Source of the DNA: Orychophragmus violaceus
Taxonomy: Eukaryota; Streptophyta; Magnoliopsida; Brassicales; Brassicaceae
Assembly (NCBI GenBank): GCA_030180135.1
Contig: CM058230.1
Coordinates: 64,388,580 to 64,452,579, forward strand
Direction of reading: 5' to 3'
DNA: 64,000 nucleotides
Part shown: in pieces, positions 53,834-64,000 of the stretch
How the letters are laid out: every line of letters begins with the position of its first letter
How positions within the stretch are numbered: position 1 is the first letter of the stretch
Translations under genes and position numbers: made by a program
The notes under the pieces: generated by a model
Databases searched by the model: none
Told to the model about the DNA's origin: nothing
Seen by the model: only the letters and a program-made list of their open reading frames with translations

Positions 53834-56230
53834 GTTAGCAAAGAGTTTATTATCCCTCAAAACTTGCAATACCTCCTGCAGATGCTTCCAATGCTCCTCC
53901 ATTCCTCTACTATAAACCAAGATGTCATCGAAAAATACCAAGACAAACTTCCTCATGAACTTCTTAAAGACCTTGTTCATTAAAGCTTGGAATGTAGCCG
54001 GTGCATTAGTGAGGCCAAAGGGCATCACCACAAACTCATAATGACCCTCTACTGTTCGGAAAGCAGTCTTCTGAATATCAGTTTCAACCATTCTGATCTG
54101 ATGATATCCGGATCTCAAATCCAACTTAGAGAAAACTGTTGCTCCATGTAACTCATCGAGGAGTTGGTCTATAACCGGAATGGGATACTTGTCTGGGACA
54201 GTAGCTCTGTTTAATGCTCGATAGTCAACACAGAACCTATACGAGCCATCCTTCTTTTTGACTAACAAAACCGGGCTGGAGAATGGGCTGGTACTTGGTC
54301 TGATCACCCCCGAGGCTAACATTTCAGAGACCATCTGCTCCATCACTATTTTAGTCGCATGTGGGTAACGGTAAGGATGTACCGAGACTGTTGCTACCCC
54401 TGGCTGCAGTACTATAGAGTGTTCCTGACCACGGTATGGCGGTAAGCCTTTTGGAACTTCAAACACATCCATGTACTGATCCAATAGAGTAGAAAGTATC
54501 GGTTGTATATCTGGTTTTGTTGATGAGTCCATGCTGATTGTTGACAGCACTACTCTTCCTGTCTCACTCTCAGCATAGATTGGTGTCAATGTCTTGAAAG
54601 AGAACTTGGGACAATGTAAATTTGTATCACCCCACAATGTCACCCTGTTCCCTTTATAGACAAAAGAGAGGTACTGCTCCCTCCAGTCAACCTCACACTT
54701 GCCTAATGTTTCAAGCCATTGAACACCAAGTATCACATCAACATTCCCCAGTTCTAGAGAGATGAAAGTGGATGTGAAGTCAGTATGACTTAATTGGAAA
54801 GTGACATCTGAGCAAACCCCTAAAGATTTGATCAAGGTGCCATTCCCCAATATCACATCGAGACTACTTGCTGCAGAAAGTTTCAAGTGTAGTCTCTGCA
54901 CAATTCTTGGTGAGATAAAATTGTGCGATGCTCCGCTATCAAGCATAACAATCACCTCTCGGTTGTGTATTCTGCCTCTGAGTTTTGTTGTCTTAGGTGA
55001 GTTGATACCCAGAAATGAATTCAGAGACAGTGTACAACATTCCTGAATCATGTCAAGATCATTCTCTTCCTGCTGATAATCATCATTATCCAGCACCTCC
55101 ATTTCAATACCATTGACTACAGTTAAGACTCGCAATGCTTTATTTGGACATTTGTGTTCCCTTGTCCACGGTGCTTTACACTTAAAACACAGCTTATCAC
55201 GCCTCATTGCATCTAACTCAGCATCCGTATACTGTTGTCTGGGTCTGATGTTGTTCTGTTGAGTCTGAATAGTCTTCGTAGTATCACTTCTTGGTTTATC
55301 AGTAATAGCACGAGTGTTATTCTGCCATCCTTCCCACTTGTTAGTGGTTTGGTGCTTCGATTTATTCCCTGTACTCAACTGACCAGAATCCCCACTAACC
55401 ACCTTACAAAAAGCACTTGTTTCCATCTTCAGCACAGCTGCTATAAAGTTGGACAGCCCTTGTGGATCTTTGATTCTGATTACCTCTTTCATTTCAGTAC
55501 TGAGACCATTGTAGAATATCCTTTCCAAGTGAGCATCCTCCAAACCCGACACTTGAGTGGATAATTCCTCAAATTCTGTGATGTAATCCGAGACTGATCC
55601 TTTTTGTTTGATTGAAAACAACCGTGTACTTGGCTCATCCTCAATAGACTCAGCAAAACGTAACAACAACCGATGTTTGAAATCATTCCAGCTGTGAAAA
55701 CCTCCTCGTTTCATCACCCATGCGAACCATTTCTTTACTTTTCCTTGAACACAAAGAGCAATCATCTCCAACTTATCCGCTTCTCGGAATCGTCCAATAC
55801 GAAAGAAATGATCAACATCCATCAACCAGTCATGTGTGTTAGTACCATCAAACACAGGCATTTCGATTTTCTTGAGCATACTATCTCTGTTAGCTAGATT
55901 CAAAGGATGAGACCGATAACCTAGCTGATCCTCATATCCGTATTGTTCCGAGGTCTGAAACGGTACCTGATTTCTCGGATAGCGAGAATCCCGCGGAGGT
56001 GATGATGATCCATCATCCTGATTCGAATCGATCGGTCGTTTCCCCAAAGTTTTCAGTACTGATTTCAACTGATCTGCCATCGCCGTACAGTTCAAATTCG
56101 TCTCCGCTAATTGTTTCATCAGAAATTGGTATCCCCGATCAAGTTTTTCCACCTCCGATTGCATCGAAAATTCCGCAGCCTCCGCTCGTTCCTGCTGCTT
56201 TCCCGTCAACGGTGAATCAATAGTTTCCAT
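53834..56230 (-). pseudogene. Gypsy 3 Gag, protease and reverse transcriptase
   Basis: About 800 aa in one open frame from ATG 56228-56230 (METIDSPLTGK), only about 35 bases inside the 5' LTR. An N-terminal coiled-coil-like region leads to the gag core (DWLMDVDHFF, MIALCVQGKVKKWFAW, HRLLLRFAES). An unusual zinc motif CFKCKAPWTREHKC follows. The protease active site is VMLDSGASHNFI. RT shows SPVLLVKKKDGSYRFCVDYR, FSKLDLRSGYHQIRM, FVVMPFGLTNAPATFQ and the catalytic LVFFDDILVYS. The frame is intact until the indel at 53829-53834. Confidence 0.92.
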
Positions 56231-56247
56231 AGCGTGATGTAATCGAA

Positions 56248-56264
56248 CCGTTTTCACCGCACCA
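56248..56264 (-). other. Gypsy 3 primer-binding site, not initiator-Met
   Basis: Minus strand TGGTGCGGTGAAAACGG, one base inside the 5' LTR. The TGG start fits a CCA tRNA end, but the rest differs from the TGGTATCAGAGC used by the other elements. The cognate tRNA is not identified. Confidence 0.6.
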
Positions 56265-56265
56265 G

Positions 56266-56632
56266 TGATAGATCAATGTTATCTAGAACTCTGTAATATG
56301 AAAGAATGAAGGATTATATTGAATAGAAGAAGAAGATACAGCTTGAGTTCACTCAGTTCATCACTCTCATGTCGAGTGACCAACTAGAATGACAGTCTCA
56401 TCACGACTGTGTACATAAGACTCATATCGTCAAATGATAACAACATCAAGCATAAGAAACTAGCTCAAGTCTCTGTTCTTATTTATATACAAATCTTCTC
56501 TCGGTCAACTCCCCTTGTTGACCGCTTCAATGTTGAGCTGACTCAACCGCCTCAACTGCCATCTCAACCGAATCCTCCACGTCAGCTAACGGCTTCTTCT
56601 TCTTACGAAAGTATGACTGATGGTATCTATCA
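56266..56632 (-). repeat. Gypsy 3 5' LTR
   Basis: 367 bp, identical to 49362-49728. Confidence 0.95.
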
Positions 56633-56637
56633 ACTTA

Positions 56638-57730
56638 CGCCAAGCTTGCTAATGTAAATACTAAATAGTCATAAACATTCGTCCTAAGTTCATCACTCTA
56701 GCTTCGCATGGAAAAGCCTGCAGAGAATGAAATAGATTACTTGGCGATGAAATTGTCTTATTTCGTGTTAACGTCCGGGCTTGGACAGAATCCTGGCCCG
56801 CCGCCACCACTACTTACGGCGACGTTGTTTTCCTCTCAGCCGGCAGATTGTGTACTTCTAGGCTCCAGCCGACGTCAATCACTTCTCGCTCAGGGGAAGT
56901 ACATCTGGAGCTCTGAATGCTCTGTATCTTCGTTGAATCACCACTCACAACGAATTTGACCGACGGATCCCGAAACGTAGGCGGCGGAGGTGGAGGTAGC
57001 GTGATTTGAGTTAACGGAGATCCTTGGTAGTTCTCTTCGTAGAAATGTGTCGGATTCGTCGACGTGGATGTCTACCGGATTTCTCTCTCTGTGGTGATTT
57101 CTGAGGATCCAAATGGATCTTCCTCGGAGGTGAAGGTGGAGACGGCGTCGGGATGGCATGTATCTTTTAGCTCTTAACTTCTTTTTTGAACAATCCGTAG
57201 AATACTGACTGTGACGATCGTGGCCGAGGAGGTGGAGACGATGGTGGAATTGATTGAGAGAAAAAACTATTAAGAGAGTAGGAAACTGGTGATGGTGGAT
57301 GTGGGGAAGCTGACCTGCTGAGGTGATTATTTATAGGATAAACCATGAGATGATTTGACGATTCGATGTGGCTTTGGCGGTTTCGGGATTAAAGGCATGA
57401 TTTAAGAGTAGAGTTTAATTACAGGGCTGCATATCGTGTAGAGATGGAGTGAAGGAGGTTATGGATGCTGAATCGTCTCTGAAAACGCAGAGATACAGAA
57501 GTAGAAACGAAAGTGATGGTCGAGGAAAAAAAAGAAAGAGAAGATCATGTGGTGAGGTTTTTTTTTTATAATTTCCATGAGCTGGGTTTTTGGGTTTACC
57601 ATTATGTTTGTTGGTGGGCCACAAATTAAGGTTGGTTGACATAAGTGTAATTCGAAAGCCCGGTGTTTTCCCTTTAAAATTGGTGACGTGGCAGCCTGTG
57701 GAGAGAAATGATTTTCCATTATATATTAGA
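56638..57730 (-). other. Gene-like 5' region, unrecognised
   Basis: On the minus strand a TATAAATA box lies near 57333. A CT-rich leader and an ATG at 57157-57159 (MPSRRRLHLHL) follow, then a Pro-rich stretch and a strong donor (CC/GTAAGT, intron starting at 56817). Frames are broken before the donor. The donor could pair with the acceptor at 49279 across gypsy 3, but the phases do not match as they stand. 57400-57730 is spacer. No family is recognised. Confidence 0.35.
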
Positions 57731-57766
57731 CTAGTTGGTTGACCACCTCCGCGCACGCGCGGGGGT
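57731..57766 (-). mobile_element. Helitron 3' terminus
   Basis: Minus-strand end CTAG followed by T (57731-57734 preceded by A). Ten bases inside, a perfect GC-rich hairpin spans 57745-57766 (about ten pairs including one G-T, arms ACCTCCGCGC and GCGCGGGGGT). The Helitron body therefore lies to the right, through the MYB fragment, and is interrupted by copia C. Confidence 0.7.
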
Positions 57767-57934
57767 CATCTTGTGTTCTTTATTTTAAAATAAACTAAGC
57801 TGTGTTATAACTACAAAGAGCATAACAATCTGGCTACTTATTTAGTGTGAATTAGAGATTCAGCCGAAAGTGTTAAAAACAGTTATATGTGTTTTTCAAA
57901 CCGTAAGATTTGTAGGCAGTAGAACAATTTCTTC

Positions 57935-58415
57935 TAGAAATAACCTGATTCAACAACCCCACTCTTTAGAGCATCACTGCATCAGTGAAGATGCCAAGGT
58001 TGAAGACCTTTGAGTTCATAATCTCACCAAGGTCGTTGCTGCTTCTTTTGTTGTTGGTTTGTCTTGTCGCTGAAGCTCTCAACTTCGGAGATGGGTTTGT
58101 GTTTGTCAATGCCTCTTTGTTTTAGTTTCTTCTTGATGGTTGAGTTCCATAGATTCTTGATCTCGTTGTCGTTTCTTCCCGGAAAGGTCGCCGCAATCTG
58201 TGACCATCTGATCAAAAACAGAAGAAGATTAATACGCACACATAATCCTCTGTTAAAACGGAGCAGGGCCAGAAACAGAGGAGCCTTACGACATAAACAT
58301 GGTCCTCTGTTTTCTATGATTTTTCTTTAACAACATATTTTTGATTATGTTCTTACCTATTTCCGAGGACTGCATGAAGCTCGAGGAGGAGATTCTCTTC
58401 TTGTAGGGAGAAAGC
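57935..58415 (-). pseudogene. R2R3-MYB gene fragment
   Basis: Minus strand. The exon at 58356-58415 encodes the start of the R3 repeat (FSLQEENLLLELHAVLGNR) and ends at a GTAAGA donor. After a short intron (TTGATCAG acceptor at about 58212) the next exon reads WSQIAATFPGRNDNEIKNLW, then NSTIKKKLKQRGIDKHKP and ISEVESF. A frame change then occurs, followed by DLGEIMNSKVFNLGIFTD and a stop. These motifs are diagnostic of R2R3-MYB transcription factors near the MYB26/MYB61/MYB86 group. The R2 repeat is cut off by copia C at 58416, and the usual long C-terminal domain is absent. Same strand as the Helitron 3' end 200 bp away, so Helitron capture is likely. Confidence 0.8.
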
Positions 58416-59086
58416 TGTTGGGAATGTCCTGAAATCTACCGTACTATCTCTAGAAAGTATGATAAGTGTCGAGATCAGACATAAGTCATAAATACTGGGT
58501 GATCATGATGGCTTGCTAGAGTCCGCTCTTGATCTATAAGTTTAAGACTTATTACCAGTATTGTATGATCCCAAAGGGTCACACACCATAGCTAACGGGA
58601 AAGTTAAATGGAATTAATACAGTAATATGCAATGGCATTTATTGTATTGGATCAGAGTTTTGGGCCAGACAAATACAGGCTTTTGTCTGATTTGTATTTT
58701 GGGCCCAAAAGATTAATGAGCCATTAGTCTAATGACTTGGGCCCATTAATGAGATATAAGAGAATCAGAAAGCCCTAAAAGAAAATATTCTCCCGCGTTT
58801 GTTTTTTTCCTTCTGGCGTGAAAACTCTCTCTCTCTAATCTCTCTCTCTGATTCTTCCAACTCTTTGGTCTAGCAGCCGTCCCGTGCTTGTAAGAGTGTG
58901 GATACTCGAGGAGGAGCCGATTCTGATCAGCTCTAATATGATCTCGTCATTACCACCAAATTCCGCTGCAAAGGTAATGTCCAGGTTGGTTTTATGATTC
59001 GTTTTGCAAGAACCTAGATCTGTTTAAGGATTTGTGTTAGGTTGTAATTTGGAAATTGAACCCTGAAAAACACCCATAATCCTTCA
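58416..59086 (+). repeat. Copia C 5' LTR
   Basis: 671 bp, TGTTGGGAATGTCC to ATAATCCTTCA. It contains a hairpin at 58666-58689 (arms CAGACAAA and TTTGTCTG), the equivalent of the one in copia A. Confidence 0.92.
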
Positions 59087-59087
59087 G

Positions 59088-59100
59088 TGGTATCAGAGCC
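59088..59100 (+). other. Copia C primer-binding site
   Basis: TGGTATCAGAGCC, one base after the LTR. It matches initiator tRNA-Met. Confidence 0.92.
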
Positions 59101-60876
59101 TAGGCATTAGGTTGCTTGTGAAATTGGATCTTTGAATGAGAATCGATTATTGAATTTTGTTTCAAATCGATTAATGGCCAAATCGTGTTTTTGTCTCGAT
59201 TATTAATTGATAATGTTCGTAATCGATTTTGTCTTCTTGTGAATCATTATTGAATTTTGATTCTGTTATTGTTGTTAATAATCGAATGAACATGTTATTA
59301 ATTGAACGATATCATGCGGCCATTCAATAATCCGAAAGAACCCTAACTCGCTTCAATAAATGATTGATAGTGCGTGTGCCAAGCGTGTGCCGTGCGTGTG
59401 ATTAATTGAATGAAACCCTAAGTTCGTTGCACATTCGATGCATTAATAATTGAATGAGCCGAATGTGTTAAATTCGTTGCTAATCCGATGTTAAATCCGC
59501 TGTATGTCTTGATGCTGTGCTGATATCATGTGCGTTGCAAGTTCGTTGCGAACTTGATGCAACGATCGCGAGTGATACGGGCCGAGACGGATCGAGTGAT
59601 GGATTGGCCAAGGTAGCAATGATCGATCGTTGGACGATCGTGAGCTACGTATCATGATCATGGGCCAATCATGGGCCACGGATTGTGATCATGGGCCAAT
59701 CATAAGCCAAGGATCGTGGTAATGGGCCGATGATCCGATCTTGGATCGATCATGACCATCGTTTGGCCCGTTAAATTTTACGTCCCGCGAATAGTCAATC
59801 GGTTAAACCGAGCTTCGCGGTTCGTTGCCCAAATCCACACCGATTAAACCGGTCCATTTAATTGGCGGTTAATTGTGTGTTTAAAGCCTTAAACCGCAAG
59901 TTAAATCAAATTGGCTAAAACACTAGGTGTTTCTTCCCGGTTTTGGATTTAACTGAACCGATCCAATTTATTGGTGGTTCAAGCGGTTAACCCAAATCGC
60001 GGTTTGCTGGAAATAATTTAATACTTGGTATTATTTAATTTCTGGTTAAACCAGATTTAAATTCATAAAATTGAATTTTAACCTAAACCGAAGGCTGGTC
60101 TAAGTTTGATTTGGTTGGACCAAATAATTTAGAGCTGGTCTGGTTTAGTGAATAACCGATGGTTTTGATAGTTAATTTGGTTTGGACCAGAATTAATAAA
60201 CCGGATCGGTTATGTCAAATTATTGGGCCAGCTGGAATTCTATGGTCTTGGGCCAAGAATTGGGCCTATAATTTGTGACCCAACCCAAAATATTTATAAA
60301 ATATTTAAATTAGAAATTTCTATTTTTAGTAAGTTACTAAATTTAGAAAGTTTCTAAAATAAGAAAGTTTCCCAAAATAGTAATCTTCTATTTTTGGAAA
60401 TAAAACTGAAAATCCTCAAAAACAATATCAAGTTTGGATGTCTTGCCCAATCTTGTCAGCTACTTAACGCTTATTTGATTACAGATATGGCTTACAGTGT
60501 GAGGTGTATAGTCACTAATTTCATTGGGAGTCCCAGATTTTAGTGATTATTTGGCTGTAAGAGATTGGTTTCCTTGACTGGGCCATCGGGAGTCCCGGGC
60601 CTTGAGACATCTGGTGAATTTGGGCCTCGGGTCCAATTCACAACCGAGAGTTATTGGTTATAACTAGCTGTGTGTATGCTTACCAAGTAAAGCTAATTCT
60701 GGGTGACGGCCAGTGGCCCACTTTGGATTTAGCTAAACATGGGTCTCGGAATCATTGCATTCTTATGAGGTTAAACAAAGAAATTTTGAATGCAACGCGA
60801 GTTTTCTTATAAGTTGTTAAGATTACTCTTTTATGAACTTAATAACTAAAACTCTATTTATCTCTAAATTTCAGCT
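59101..60876 (+). other. Copia C 5' leader
   Basis: Non-coding leader, collinear with 14405-16130 of copia A over its gag-proximal part. Unlike copia A it holds CGATCG sites (59563, 59622, 59633) and short repeated CATGGGCCAATCAT units at 59655-59710. Confidence 0.75.
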
Positions 60877-61767
60877 ATGACAAGCACAAACAATCAAAAC
60901 ACTTTCTCGATCCGGTATGTCCTTGAGATGGACAAACTGAACGGATCAAATTTCTTGACTTGGTCGCGGAACCTGAGGCTAGTTCTCAGGCATGAGAGAA
61001 AGGACTATGTTCTTGAGAAAGCTCTCCCCGTGAGGATCGGGTCCAATGCCTCTCATGCAGTATATAATGCTTGGAATAAGCATTATAATGATGCGGTAGA
61101 TGTGCGTGGTCTGATATTGGCTACCATGGACTCAGACTTGCGGAAGCAATATGAGAACATGGAGTCGCCAATAGAGATGATCAGCAGCCTGAAATTGAAA
61201 TTTCAGGAGCAGGTTAGAGTGAAGAGATACCAGTTGGTTAAATCTCTCACTAGCTGCAAGCTACCGATTGATCATCCAGTAAATCCTCATATCAGTAAAA
61301 TGATGGGTTACATTGATAACCTGAGGAAACTGGATTATCCAGTTAGCCAAGAATTGGCAACTGATATCATTATGCAGTCACTGCCGTCAAGCTATGATAA
61401 GTTCGTAAGGGACTATATCAAGAAAGGCTTAACGAAGACGTTGACTGAACTGCATGACATGCTCAAGACAGTTGAGCCAAACGTGAAGAGTACCCTATAC
61501 AATCTCATGAATGAGAAGGGTAGGTTTATTAAACCTAAAGCTGACAAGGGTGAAGACAAAGTTGTCCAGATTTTGAATCATGGCAAGCGTGTGTCTTCTG
61601 AGCCCGAGTCAGATACCTCTTACGTTGGTAAGTGCTGCTACTGTAAAGAGACTGGGCATTGGAAGAGAGATTGCATTAAATTCATGGAAGATTATGAGGA
61701 GTTGAAGTTGATGTATGAGACTACTCCCTCAGGTATTCATGTTATTACTTCAAGTTATACCTTATAG
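60877..61767 (+). CDS. Ty1/copia Gag, intact (copia C)
   Basis: 296 aa from ATG 60877 (MTSTNNQNTFSIRYVL). Same domain order as the copia A Gag: gag core (LNGSNFLTWSRNLRLVLRHE, LKFQEQVRVKRYQLVKSL) and CCHC knuckle CCYCKETGHWKRDC near residue 253. The stop TAG is followed in frame by VLDTGCGTDIC, the remnant of the protease active site, so Gag is detached from the old polyprotein. In copia B the same position is a Trp codon (TGG). No internal stop or frameshift. Confidence 0.88.
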   Translation: MTSTNNQNTFSIRYVLEMDKLNGSNFLTWSRNLRLVLRHERKDYVLEKALPVRIGSNASHAVYNAWNKHYNDAVDVRGLILATMDSDLRKQYENMESPIEMISSLKLKFQEQVRVKRYQLVKSLTSCKLPIDHPVNPHISKMMGYIDNLRKLDYPVSQELATDIIMQSLPSSYDKFVRDYIKKGLTKTLTELHDMLKTVEPNVKSTLYNLMNEKGRFIKPKADKGEDKVVQILNHGKRVSSEPESDTSYVGKCCYCKETGHWKRDCIKFMEDYEELKLMYETTPSGIHVITSSYTL

Positions 61768-64000
61768 GTATTGGATACTGGTTGTGGCACTGATATTTGT
61801 TATAATATGCAGAGCCTGAGCAACAGTAGAACGTTGAAGGAAGGACAAGTGGAACTGCATGTCTGGAAGGAGCTATGGATGCTGCTTCAGCCATAGGGTT
61901 TTCACTTGTAGATGCCTTTGAGGCTTGGTTTTATTGAGTAATTGCTACAATGTACCTGCTTTAAGCAGAGTTGTCTTTCATTTTCTTGTAAGAATTTGAA
62001 CGTTTTTCGTTTTGATAAAAGACAAGTTTTGTTCTTTTGATCTTAATGAAATGTTAGTTGTAGCACCCTATTCAAGGAATGGGTTTTATGTATTAAACCA
62101 AAGAGTGCCTAAAATGTAACATAAATACTGCAATTGGTTTAAATCTGATGAATTAAACCTGATTTTTCTTGGCATAAATGTTTTGGTCAAAGAGAGTAAG
62201 TCAAATTCAGAAACCCCATAGTTATGGACTTTTGGGCTCATTTGAATGGATATCTTATGAGACTTGAATTATGCTTACTAGACCAAAAGACAAAAGGCCC
62301 ATCTTAGCCGAGCTAGAGAAAGGCCCAAAGACTTATTGGAGATTGAACATACAGATGTATGTGGTCCGATGAGCAGTAATGCCAGAGAAAATTTCCTGTA
62401 CTTCATTGTCTCTACTGATTATTTCAGTGAGTGTGACTGTGTTCATTTGATGAGACACAAGTCGGAATTCTTTGACATGGTCGAAAGAGTTCCAGAATGA
62501 AGTATAGAATCTGAATGACAAAAGTATTAAGACTCTGGATTAGATCACGAGTGAGAATACTTAAGTTTTTGATTGTGTGATCATCTGAATGAGTGTGAAG
62601 TCGTTTCACAGCTCATTTCTCCTGAAAACCTAGAGGTGTTTCTGTGAGAATGAATCAGATCTTATTAGAAATGATTAAAGATGAGTCACACGAATCTTCC
62701 ATGACATTCTCTAAGAATGACGCTCTAGAAATATCTAAGTTTACGCTGAGATAGTTCCACCAATATCAGTTGAAAGACACCACGTAAATGTGGATTGGAA
62801 TCGATCCAAATTCGTCTTTACTGAGTATTTGTAGTTGTGCTACTTCGCTGGTTGTCCTAGGGAAACCAAGGCTTGTTACTTTTACGTCCAATCTGTTTTC
62901 TAAGAAGGGAAGTTACTTTCCAAGAAGAACAGTGGGAGTAAAAGTATAACTCGAAGAAATTCGAGAAATACAGGAGGCTGCTCAACCTGTTGAGGGAGAG
63001 CAACATATGGATTTACAGATTTCTGTAGAATCTACACCTGTAAAGCCTGAAATTCGCAGATCTGAATGAATCAGTTACTAATCCGAGAGGGATTTCTCGT
63101 CATTAGTTGAACCTGATGATCATTGAAAGTTCGCATGATCTGATGATCATTGAAAGCGACGAACCTGCGAAATTCAAAGAAGCGAAAGTGAGCCCGGACT
63201 CCGAAAAATTACTGTATGTAAGTTAGCTTCATTGATCCATTTATGGATGGAAGCAAACGTATCGGAGTTGGATCCATCGTTCTGTTGAGGTAGTCAAAGT
63301 TTTGACTTGTACAGGAACGAAGTGGAACTGTGCGTATACTAATAGATAAGTGGGAGCGATGTTGCATTTCTCAAAGTGTATGTCAATGACATACTGATTC
63401 TCGGAAATAACGTTCCAATGCTGCAGTCGGTAAAGGACTGGCTTGGAAGGTGTTGTATGATTGACATGGGTAAAGCCACGTAGTTCTTGGATTTTGGATC
63501 TAAAGATAGAGATCCAAAAGAGCTGGTAGGACAAAGTCAGAATTCTTGAATTGATAAAGTCCTACACGTAATCAGCAATCCAAGAAGGGTTTTATGCCAA
63601 TGTCACATGGCAATTCATTAAGCAAGATACAGTGTCCTGCGATATCTGCTGAGCTTGAATGCATGGATAGGATTCCATATGCGACGGCAATTGGATCTAT
63701 CATGTATGCCATGACATGTACTTGTTTTGATGTTGCTTTAATGTTAATCAAGACAAGTAAAGACCAGTCAAATCCAGCAGAGAATCACTGGATTGCCGTA
63801 AAGAATATTCTGAAGTATTTGAGGAATACTTAGGATAAGTTCTTGATTTACGGAGAAAGTGAGGTGCTACAAGTCGATAGAGTCTGAAAGGCAAGTTTCC
63901 AATAGACAAAGATAATTCCTGGTCACAGTCCGGCTATATCTTGTGTCTATCTGGCGGAGCAAGGCACTGTAGCTGACTCCATGACTTAAGCTGAACATTT
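61768..64000 (+). pseudogene. Copia C collapsed pol region
   Basis: Broken pieces in order: protease trace (VLDTGCG), integrase trace near 62330-62500 (DVCGPMSSNARENF, MRHKSEFFDMV), RT traces near 63150-63480 and the RT/RNase H connection at 63594-63830 (MPMSHGNSLSKIQC, YATAIGSIMYAM). Frames are interrupted by many stops and small deletions. The same fragments and gaps are seen in copia A. Confidence 0.8.

Larger units (their letters stand above)
49362..56632 (-). mobile_element. Chromodomain Ty3/gypsy retrotransposon (gypsy 3)
   Basis: 7.27 kb including a nested 1.9-kb copia remnant (51503-53431). LTRs are 367 bp and identical by eye; the target duplication ACTTA is perfect (49357-49361 and 56633-56637). 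Gag, protease, RT, RNase H, integrase and a C-terminal chromodomain are all present on the minus strand, so it is a chromovirus. It carries a one-base frameshift at the RT end and the nested insertion in RNase H. Confidence 0.93.
58416..64000 (+). mobile_element. Copia C, gag-only Ty1/copia retrotransposon (3' end outside window)
   Basis: Plus strand. Complete 5' LTR, primer site, leader, intact gag and the first ~2.2 kb of a collapsed pol region. The 3' LTR lies beyond the window. It is a sister copy of copia A: same Gag length, same stop after gag, same pol fragments. It inserted into the R2 to R3 part of the MYB fragment. Confidence 0.9.

Overview
The window is a gene-poor, heterochromatin-like block of a plant nuclear genome, most likely a Brassicaceae species. 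The evidence is Athila-type Ty3/gypsy elements with the ATHILA ORF-1 protein, a CRM-like Ty3/gypsy element, copia elements primed by initiator tRNA-Met, an En/Spm (CACTA) transposon with CCGTCGG repeats, Helitron 3' ends, and GT-AG introns. The species assignment is inference. I see no intact host gene, no rRNA, no functional tRNA and no CRISPR. Almost every coding stretch belongs to a mobile element, and most are broken.

Layout. 1-4603: 3' half of an Athila element (ORF-1 gene, polypurine tract, 3' LTR), inserted into a decayed Ty3/gypsy element on the minus strand (4604-6680). 6681-9280: AT-rich spacer with a 788-bp hAT-type MITE (7940-8727). 9290-39453: one CACTA transposon of about 9 kb of its own sequence, split by three LTR retrotransposons: copia A (9519-16795), a CRM-like gypsy (17533-23991) and copia B (25357-32669). 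Removing the CRM-like element and copia B, with one copy of each target duplication, rejoins the transposase reading frame; copia A lies in the 5' subterminal region. Downstream are two different Transposase_24-like genes. 39454-45768: probable remnant of a long Ty3/gypsy LTR, split by a small, internally deleted second Athila (40443-44447). 45769-49361: unclassified repeat, an AT-rich Helitron body with internal tandem repeats, and an unrecognised gene fragment. 49362-56632: a chromodomain Ty3/gypsy with identical LTRs, itself carrying a deleted copia (copia D, 51503-53431). 56638-58415: an unrecognised gene-like stretch, a Helitron 3' end and an R2R3-MYB fragment. 58416 to the end: copia C, sister copy of copia A.

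How the parts relate. Copia A, B, C and D are one lineage: they share LTR ends, an LTR core and, where the part survives, the initiator-Met primer site and polypurine tract. B carries a full gag-pol frame broken only by three stops. A and C keep an intact 296-aa gag but share the same collapsed pol, so they look like a gag-only non-autonomous family that could borrow enzymes from B-like elements. Copia B, C and D and both Athila copies also share clusters of palindromes built on a CGATCG core; the copia A LTR carries a different hairpin instead. Many stop codons in the otherwise open frames are explained by single C-to-T changes, as expected of methylated, silenced DNA.
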